From Euperipatoides rowelli (taxonomy: Eukaryota > Onychophora > Udeonychophora > Euonychophora > Peripatopsidae), in assembly GCA_003024985.2 (NCBI GenBank), contig PXIH01S0008541.1: DNA of 12,609 nucleotides, one strand, 5' to 3'. How positions within the stretch are numbered: the first letter of the stretch is position 1; the number at the start of each line of letters is the position of its first letter. The notes beneath the pieces are model-generated. The model was given only the letters and a program-made list of their open reading frames with translations. It searched no databases and had not been told where the DNA came from. A program made the translations under genes and the position numbers. Positions 7,883 through 12,609 of the stretch are shown here, piece after piece.

Positions 7883-8313
7883 ATTATTTGATTATTTGTA
7901 TCATAATGACTTTTGGGTGGTCTATACACTCGGTGTATATAACTCCAAACAAATTAATTAATTTTTTTATCTTAGAAAGTTATATTTAACCAAACTGATT
8001 CAACACCACTTTTATCATAAATATATATTTGTTCATATAATATTGAATCATGAATTTAAATTATGATACCTCCTCCACGTTTGACTCTTCTATCCTTTCT
8101 GATGAATTTATATTCATTAATTTTAATTTCTTCACTATCTGTATTAGTGTCTAGCCAAGATTCCGTCAATGCAACTATTTGCACTTTATTACGGTAATAC
8201 TTAGGAATGCTACCAATTCATCCAATTTATTTTTGAAAGAACTTACATTGGTCAACAAAATATTGCACCATCCCAATGAATTCTTTGTTATAATACCGTT
8301 ATCATCTTTATTT
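7883..8313 (-). mobile_element. LINE endonuclease, N-terminal half
   Basis: On the minus strand it begins near 8312 with KDDNGIITKNSLGWCNILL and then TNVSSFKNKLDEL. After one frame change it reads YYRNKVQIVALTESWLDT and NEYKFIRKDRRVKRGGGII, then SGVESVWLNITF and finally YRPPKSHYDTNNQIITEL at the hAT insertion. N.rSl.nKldEL, LTETWL, RRGGGv.IY and YRPP are the signature blocks of the APE-type endonuclease that starts ORF2 of CR1/L2/Jockey-group LINEs. Joined across the hAT site it continues into the half at 6505-6997 in the same frame. Two or three frameshifts and a few stops show it is inactive. ORF2 probably started near 8313, but no clear ATG is seen. Confidence 0.88.
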
Positions 8314-8317
8314 ATTG

Positions 8318-8619
8318 CTATTTATTTTGGAAATAGTTTTCAGCTTTATCAAAGCTAGGNCTTTTCAAAATTCTTCCATATCTTGATGTTCTAGCCTGGC
8401 AGTTTTCTTTAGAAGAAAATTTTTTTTGTTCAGCATTTTTAAATATAGATGATCTATTTGTTTGTTCATTGTTCACATATTTTAAATATTTTAATTGTGT
8501 TTTTGAATAGCTCATTTAACTCAAAATTTCTGTCCTCTGGGCCAATATCAAAATACCTTAAAATATCATTGATTTTACCATTATTTTGATTCATGAAAAC
8601 ATCCAATAATATTTCCAAT
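8318..8619 (-). pseudogene. Coding-like segment upstream of the LINE endonuclease (possible ORF1 end, or a host exon)
   Basis: Two overlapping minus-strand frames look like one broken protein. The first (8619-8466) reads LEILLDVFMNQNNGKINDIL and RYFDIGPEDRNFELNELFKN and stops at 8466. The second (8515-8318) carries TNRSSIFKNAEQKKFSSKE and a basic SRYGRILK.PSFDKAE stretch, with an N base at 8360, and stops at 8318, five bases before the endonuclease reading begins. A one-base indel between about 8470 and 8515 would join them. Its position directly upstream of ORF2 favours LINE ORF1 or an ORF2 leader. The possible intron just upstream favours a host gene. I do not recognise the protein. Confidence 0.4.
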
Positions 8620-8689
8620 CTAACAAAAAAATATATTGTTTGTTTGACAAGTTAGAATACATTTAGCCATTAATGACGGATTCACTTAC
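8620..8689 (-). other. Candidate 70-nt spliceosomal intron
   Basis: On the minus strand the segment starts GTAAGT, contains TTCTAAC about 30 nt before its end, and ends in a T-rich tract TTTTTTTGTTAG. These match consensus donor, branch point and acceptor. Removing it joins the frame ending ...RQNIISL to LEILLDVF without a stop or shift, whereas reading through gives stops. This is inference from signals only. Confidence 0.4.
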
Positions 8690-8817
8690 AAAGATATAAT
8701 ATTCTGTCTTTGTTTAGATTCATCCCAACAAGATATGATTTGCTGTTCTGTATAAGGTGCACTAGTTATGTCAAAAACTTTATTATAATTTCCATAATGA
8801 TTGTTAGGATCCAATTC
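8690..8817 (-). CDS. Candidate coding exon upstream of the possible intron (partial, unrecognised)
   Basis: Minus-strand frame open for 42 codons plus two bases, after a TAG at 8818-8820. It reads ELDPNNHYGNYNKVFDITS and then APYTEQQIISCWDESKQRQN and ends two bases into a codon at a GTAAGT donor. The first base after the proposed acceptor completes leucine. Composition is more protein-like (mixed polar and hydrophobic residues, one Cys-Trp) than the AT-driven frames around it. There is no start codon, so an upstream exon or start is needed; acceptor-like AAATAG and TTTGCAG strings lie just before it. It could instead be part of a decayed LINE ORF1. No family is recognised. Confidence 0.3.
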
Positions 8818-8820
8818 CTA

Positions 8821-9600
8821 TTTGGTATTTTGATTTTTGAATTAACTGCAAAGATATAGTCCATAGGAAACTAATATGTAGCTGAAAATATATTCTTTAT
8901 ATTGATATAATGGAATTAAATTAATATTTTTTTCTGAATTTAAAATTTTGTTTTTCTGTTTTATGTGTTTTTTTTCCTTATTTTTTTATAGATTTGAATT
9001 CCATAAGCACCACTAAATTTGCACTTATTATCTCCAAACATAAACCCTGTGGTACCGATGGAATTAATTTATCTTTAGAACCTTTATTCAAAATATTATC
9101 GTTCATTGGTGCTGTGGTAAAATTCTTTTCAATAAAAGAACCAACAAACGGTACAATATGTACCGGTACGTCATTACCTAAAAAACATTTTCTGCTAGAA
9201 TACAGTCTATTTCATTTTTAGATGCTTCCAGGTAAAATGAATTATAATAGTTATTATATCTGGAGCAGTCGTGACAAATCAACACTGATCGATTTTAATA
9301 AGACAGTGATAATTTCTTTAAATTTGGCTATTGAGATTTTTTTTTTCAAGTTTGTTTATAAGCCATTTGTTGCATGAGCTACTGTATATTTGTCATTTGA
9401 TTTATGTCTATTTTTTTAAAATTAGAATTACAATATATTTTTGTGAAGATAAAACCATTATCAAATTTAATATTTCTTTCAAGCGTTTGCTCGGTGCTTT
9501 TCCATTCTACTGTATCTTTTGACGGTGATTTACTTGCGTTTCACTAATCTTTGTTTCTATATAATTTACATGCTTCTTATTTAACTTATATTATTTTGTT
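8821..9600. other. AT-rich stretch with weak coding-like fragments
   Basis: No convincing gene. On the minus strand, 9211-8978 is open for 77 codons, with CFLGNDVPVHIVPFVGSFIE among its residues. The plus strand of the same bases is open too (8994-9221), so neither can be preferred. Around 9340-9260 the minus strand reads AKFKEIITVLLKSISVDLS and, in another frame, SFYLEASKNEIDCILAEN. These may be pieces of a decayed ORF1-like protein, given the LINE endonuclease further along the strand. Confidence 0.3.
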
Positions 9601-9676
9601 CATCTTGTTGTTTTGACAACTTAGGGAGCATATTGGTTCATCTTCTTGTCCTGACAACTTAGGAAGCATATTGGTC
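9601..9676. repeat. 38-bp tandem duplication
   Basis: 9601-9638 and 9639-9676 are adjacent direct copies of a 38-bp unit, identical at 33 of 38 positions; both contain TGACAACTTAGG and AGCATATTGGT. Because 38 is not a multiple of three, a protein crossing it would be read in two different frames, so the duplication would break any gene here. Confidence 0.9.
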
Positions 9677-9779
9677 GAACTAGAACCAACATGTTCATTT
9701 GACTCATTTGTTTTTTAATTTGTTTCATTTCTGAAAATAACTCATTCAACAATCTGCCGGTTTCGTAATGGTTTTCCAT
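9621..9779 (-). CDS. 52-residue ORF with a short coiled coil (possible LINE ORF1 remnant)
   Basis: It starts at ATG (9779-9777) and stops with TAA (9623-9621). Residues 11-32 place L11, L14, M18, I21, M25, M28 and V32 in an exact 3-4-3-4 heptad pattern (LLNELFSEMKQIKKQ and on), with charged and polar residues between: a short parallel coiled coil by inspection. The tail PICFLSCQDKKM falls in the 38-bp tandem repeat. LINE ORF1 proteins often contain a coiled coil that makes them oligomerise, and this ORF lies upstream of the endonuclease on the same strand, so an ORF1 remnant is plausible. It could equally be a chance frame in AT-rich DNA. Confidence 0.3.
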   Translation of the reverse strand: MENHYETGRLLNELFSEMKQIKKQMSQMNMLVLVRPICFLSCQDKKMNQYAP

Positions 9780-9799
9780 TCTATTGTATCTTTTTATAA

Positions 9800-10008
9800 T
9801 TCATATTTTGATACACAGACAATTACTGTTGTTTTCCCACGTCTGTACCATAAATATTGTTACACAATTTACACAAAGTAATCTTATGATGAAATCGTTC
9901 CAAAAAAATATCATTTTAATTGGGAACAAAGATGTGTCATCCTGAGTTATCACAAGAATTTTATGGCAAACAAGGATAATAAATCAGTTATGGTAGAGTA
10001 CATTCTAA
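9800..10008. other. Spacer with no recognisable gene
   Basis: AT-rich DNA. The minus strand has a short HHKITLCKLCNNIYG run near 9900-9850 with a CxxC pair, in the direction that would put it upstream of the coiled-coil ORF. It is too short to call a zinc finger. Confidence 0.4.
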
Positions 10009-10016
10009 GCTAAATG
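10009..10016. repeat. Target-site duplication, left copy (GCTAAATG)
   Basis: Perfect 8-bp match to the right flank at 10153-10160 of the 136-bp hAT element. Confidence 0.93.
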
Positions 10017-10152
10017 CAGTGCTTCTATTGTGGGGGAACTCACAGGAACTCAGTTCCTGTACCTTTTTTTTGAGTTCCTGCACCTTTTTTATTTTTCACA
10101 AATAACTTACATATGAGTTCCTGCACCTTTTTTATTTACAAAAAAAGCACTG
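10017..10152. mobile_element. 136-bp hAT-type MITE
   Basis: It begins CAGTGCTT and ends AAGCACTG, an 8-bp perfect terminal inverted repeat that extends to 15 bp with two mismatches. It is flanked on both sides by GCTAAATG, a perfect 8-bp target-site duplication. CAGTG... termini and 8-bp duplications are hAT features. There is no coding capacity, so it would be moved by a transposase from an autonomous hAT. Inside, the word AGTTCCTG(C/T)ACCTTTTTT occurs three times in direct orientation, and the first copy is preceded by its mirror, giving the palindrome CAGGAACTCAGTTCCTG near the left end. The perfect flanks suggest a more recent insertion than the 869-bp element. Confidence 0.95.
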
Positions 10153-10160
10153 GCTAAATG
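10153..10160. repeat. Target-site duplication, right copy (GCTAAATG)
   Basis: Identical to 10009-10016; the two copies bracket the 136-bp hAT element exactly. Confidence 0.93.
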
Positions 10161-10366
10161 AATCTTGAACCCCCCCCCCACGATCATTCCATAGCACATC
10201 AGATCTTAAACCAAAATTCATGCTTCAAGTCAAACAACTTAATGAAGATTGTGAATCGCTGTGAAGAAAGATTATATGGTAATGTTTTGTTAAAAAAATT
10301 AATATTGTCGAAAGGTAGGCTCCAATTACATTGATATTTAGTTCACATTAGTCTTAAAATCCTTAT
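10161..10366. other. Short spacer with a run of about ten C
   Basis: A homopolymer C run sits near 10170-10179. Otherwise the DNA is unremarkable and AT-rich, with no reading frame of note. Confidence 0.5.
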
Positions 10367-10886
10367 TTAAAGGTCAAATGTTTAAAGGTAAGAAAAAAAA
10401 GATAAAAAAAAAAAGTTATTTAAAACAACATTGTCCATTTTACACACCAGAGGTGATATTTTGTGACATCATAGGCTATAAATGAATCCAGCTTGCAATA
10501 TTTAACTATTAAATATTTACTATATTTGTCAGCGTAAATGTCTAAATGTTTAAATACTTGTAAAAAATCATAATCAAATTCGTCCTTTGTGCTATTATGG
10601 TCCTTTTTTTTTTTTTTTTTAAATCAAAATGACCTTTAATACAGATTGAAAATACCTCTATTTACATGTTAAATCATTACAAAGAATACAGCTGTAGAGG
10701 CTATTTTGTCATCAAATTAATCTCAGACCCAAAAAAAATGTGGAATCTTCAAATTGTAATCTCAGACTGAGGATAGCAATAGTCTTAATTTTATCTTTAA
10801 ATAACTTATTTTTAATCTTTTAAAAAAAAATTTCCAGTGGAATTTTTTTTTAACAATAAAAAAAAATTGTTACATTTGACCTTTAA
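10367..10886. mobile_element. Possible TTAA-flanked MITE, about 520 bp
   Basis: TTTAAAGGTCAAATGT (10366-10381) is the exact reverse complement of ACATTTGACCTTTAAA (10872-10887). If TTAA on each side is the target duplication, the terminal inverted repeat is AGGTCAAATGT, 11 bp. TTAA targets are used by piggyBac and Kolobok elements. The interior has no coding frame, long A and T runs, and another copy of the word TGACCTTTAA near 10630. TTAA is common in such AT-rich DNA, so the target duplication alone proves little. The 16-bp exact inverted match over 490 bp is the main evidence. Confidence 0.45.
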
Positions 10887-11040
10887 AAACAAAATTAAAT
10901 TTGAAATAGCAAAATTGCTTCATTCAAAGATGGTACGTTATCTATTAAAATAAAAACAATGTTAGTACGGTAATAAAAACTGATTCTCCGAAAAGGAGCT
11001 GTCGCAAATATGGGCTGCACTTATGACACCTTATCAAGAA
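10887..11040. other. Short AT-rich spacer
   Basis: Nothing recognisable; links the putative TTAA element to the minisatellite. Confidence 0.5.
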
Positions 11041-11570
11041 TTTTGGTATTTAGTTGATTTTGCTTTTATTCTATGAATGTTTTATATTGGATTCATGTTG
11101 ATTTTACCAAATAAATTTTGATTGATTTTGATTCTTTTATATAAGCTTACTGTAAATGTTAGTCTGTAAATGTTACTTGGTTGAGTTTGCTTTTATAATA
11201 AATGTCGATTTTGCTTCCCTCTAATAATCTTAAAATGGTGGTTTGGCTATATTGGAAAATAAATGTTACTCTATTGAATTGGTTTTTATCCAATAAATGT
11301 TATTTGACTTGAGTTTGCATTCTTTAAATGTTATTCAGTCAATTTTGCTTTAATCAAATAAATGTTTGGATCGGTAGATTTTGCTTTTAACAAAATGTTA
11401 AATAAATGTTACTTGCTCGATTTTGCTTCCTCCAATCACAGATATACAGTAGATACACATGCTTGCTTAAGGATTAATTTTCTTTTATCAACTAATTGTT
11501 ACTGTCAATTTAGTATTTTCTTTTATCTTTTTTTTTTTCTTTTATCAAATAAAAACTTACAGTAAGTTAC
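11040..11570. repeat. Degenerate minisatellite, unit roughly 30-45 bp
   Basis: The words GATTTTGCTTTTA, (A)AATAAATGTTAC and TTG(G/A)(T/C)TGA recur in that order about ten times with variable spacing, for example around 11055, 11170, 11200, 11285, 11340, 11378, 11420 and 11480. A consensus unit is near GATTTTGCTTTTATCAAATA followed by AATGTTACTTG. Units differ at many positions and in length, so this is an old tandem array. Short open frames across it are products of the repeat. Confidence 0.75.
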
Positions 11571-11834
11571 CTGTAATATATCAAGGAAATATTTTTATTA
11601 TATTGGGTTGATGTTATTTGCCGATTTACAAATTTCCTTTAATTGTGCCTTGATTTACAGTATGGTACTTAGTTTTGTCCAATATCCTGTAGGCCTACTC
11701 CATTTTAGGCTATATTGCAGCTATTTCTCCCCTCTTACAAAAGTGAGTTTTCAGCTACATAAAATAAATCTGCAATTTAATTTTAATGAAAATATCAGTA
11801 ATAAGTTTATATTATGAAAAAAATTATAAATCAG

Positions 11835-12077
11835 AGAATTAATCGTGGAAAACATAAATTTACTATATTAATAAATCATAGGAAAATGACAATCAGATCT
11901 CAGTTTATAAGAAACATATCCATATAGTTATGGAATGCTCTTCATAATCTACTGTAGGCTACATTTGATCTCAATAGATTAAAATCTTTCAAAGAATTAA
12001 CTTACTGTAGGCTATATAAGCTACAGTACATAAGAAACAATGTTATCCCGTTGGGTCTAAATAGGGATGAAGTTTAG
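11835..12077 (+). pseudogene. C-terminal end of a LINE ORF2 (plus strand)
   Basis: One frame of 81 codons with two internal stops reads RINRGKHKFTILINHRKM, then TIRSQFIRNISI, stop, LWNALHNLL, stop, ATFDLNRLKSFKEL, and ends at TAG 12075-12077. The pattern R.....(S/T)..I..WN.LP..l......L..FK..L is the usual end of CR1/L2/Jockey-type LINE ORF2. It is read opposite to the other LINE fragments in the window. The reverse transcriptase and endonuclease are absent upstream, so this is a 5'-truncated insertion, possibly reaching no further than about 11820. It is dead. Confidence 0.78.
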
Positions 12078-12325
12078 GAACAGAAGATAAATTAATTTTT
12101 TTGTAGTGTTTAATATTTAATTAGTAGTATACTTATTTTACAGATTTAATTTTGCATTTTTTTTTTTTTGGTTATAATTAGGCTAGTTTTTAGATTTTTT
12201 TTTTTTTAAATTGGTTTATGGGGTTGGTTTATATTGTGTTATTGAACTTATTGGTAATAAAACTAATATAGTCTTACCCATTTGTACAATTGGTTCATGG
12301 ACTAAATAAATAAATGAAAAAATAT
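12078..12325 (+). mobile_element. LINE 3' UTR and AAATAAATAAA tail
   Basis: Follows the ORF2 end at 12077 and finishes in a short AAATAAATAAATGAAAA tail near 12303-12320. The last 70 bases align with the 3' end of the minus-strand LINE at 5095-5165: a GTAATRARAC start, AGTCTT.CCCAT in the middle, TGGTT, then the AAATAAATAAA tail. The two are therefore the same LINE family or close relatives. The conserved 3' end is probably the recognition site for the element's reverse transcriptase. Confidence 0.75.
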
Positions 12326-12533
12326 TAATTTACTAATGTTTCAAGAATATGAATGCAGGTTTTTTGATGTTGACAAAGTTTTCTTGAATAGACAGCTACT
12401 GTACATTATCCGTGTCGCCTGAAGTTCCCTTATTTTGATAGGTTTTTACACAAGTTGTAGGATATAATAGCAGTACTGTTTATTTACAACATATTTTTGT
12501 GTTTTTGTTTCTCAAAATTGATTTCTATTTTAG
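12326..12533. other. AT-rich spacer, possibly the end of an intron
   Basis: No gene or repeat is recognised. It ends in a T-rich tract leading to the acceptor-like TTTCTATTTTAG at 12522-12533. Confidence 0.4.
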
Positions 12534-12609
12534 AAAATGTCCATACTACCTCTACTGGTACATCAACAGTAATGAAACAGATCAATCTTCAAAAAATTAA
12601 AGACAAGGC
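12534..12609 (+). CDS. Candidate coding exon running off the right edge (unrecognised)
   Basis: A pyrimidine-rich acceptor (GATTTCTATTTTAG) ends at 12533. The frame starting at 12536 is open to the window end and reads NVHTTSTGTSTVMKQINLQK followed by IKDK. The other two frames close. Base composition shifts here from T-rich to a more balanced, codon-like mix (ACT ACC TCT ACT GGT ACA), which supports coding. The Ser/Thr-rich then basic-helical peptide is not one I recognise. If real, it is an internal exon of a host gene on the plus strand and the DNA to its left is intron. The exon is incomplete and rests on one acceptor and 24 codons. Confidence 0.4.

Noticed and set aside
8994-9221. 75-codon plus-strand frame following a good acceptor-like TTTTTTTATAG
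   Set aside because: The opposite strand is open over the same bases for a similar length, the frame ends in a stop before the CCAG|GTAAAA donor-like site, and no motif was recognised. Mentioned only within the region entry.
11362-11817. Two plus-strand open frames of 67 and 69 codons
   Set aside because: The first lies in the degenerate minisatellite, and the second is phenylalanine-rich AT-driven sequence with no motif.
1-12609. Search for CRISPR arrays, bacterial operons, phage genes or plasmid origins
   Set aside because: No regularly spaced repeats with unique spacers, no long prokaryotic-type frames and no Shine-Dalgarno-led genes; all recognisable features are eukaryotic.

Overview
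The window looks like non-coding DNA from an animal (metazoan) nuclear genome. It is roughly 70 % A+T by eye. It contains decayed APE-type non-LTR retrotransposons (LINEs), two hAT-type short transposons with 8-bp target-site duplications, spliceosomal-type splice signals, degenerate minisatellites and four isolated N bases that point to a draft assembly. An invertebrate, possibly marine, is my inference from the repeat types and from a decayed copy of a protein family I remember mainly from cnidarians, molluscs, echinoderms and fish. I cannot name the species. There are no prokaryotic features: no operons, ribosome binding sites, CRISPR array or plasmid functions.

Layout. 1-232: two copies of a 156-bp-period tandem repeat. 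233-2390: AT-rich DNA with no gene, and one strong short hairpin (627-663). 2400-3275: GC-richer repeat-like blocks around a C-run/A-run with N bases. 3472-3571: a candidate 3'-terminal coding exon with a polyadenylation signal. 3740-4745: a clear pseudogene of an uncharacterised metazoan family with a GCDTVSSF-type core and a cysteine-rich CXC tail, broken by three frame changes and about ten stops. 5095-8313: a LINE graveyard, mostly on the minus strand. It holds two reverse-transcriptase tail copies, a 93-bp inverted duplication, and an endonuclease split by an 869-bp hAT-type element. 8318-9800: minus-strand coding-like pieces upstream of the endonuclease, including a possible 70-nt intron and a coiled-coil micro-ORF. 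These may be LINE ORF1 or an unrelated host gene. 10017-10152: a 136-bp hAT MITE with perfect 8-bp flanks. 10367-10886: a possible TTAA-flanked element. 11040-11570: a degenerate minisatellite. 11835-12325: the 3' end of another LINE copy, on the plus strand. 12534-12609: a candidate coding exon that runs off the window.

No intact, complete gene is visible. The best-supported story is nested transposition: a LINE inserted and decayed, and an Ac-like hAT element landed in its endonuclease. Collapsing the hAT element to one target-site copy restores the LINE reading frame across the junction. If the two candidate plus-strand exons are real, much of the window is intergenic or intronic sequence between host exons. 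I found no convincing new biological system. The decayed CXC-tail family and the possible minus-strand intron most deserve a second look.
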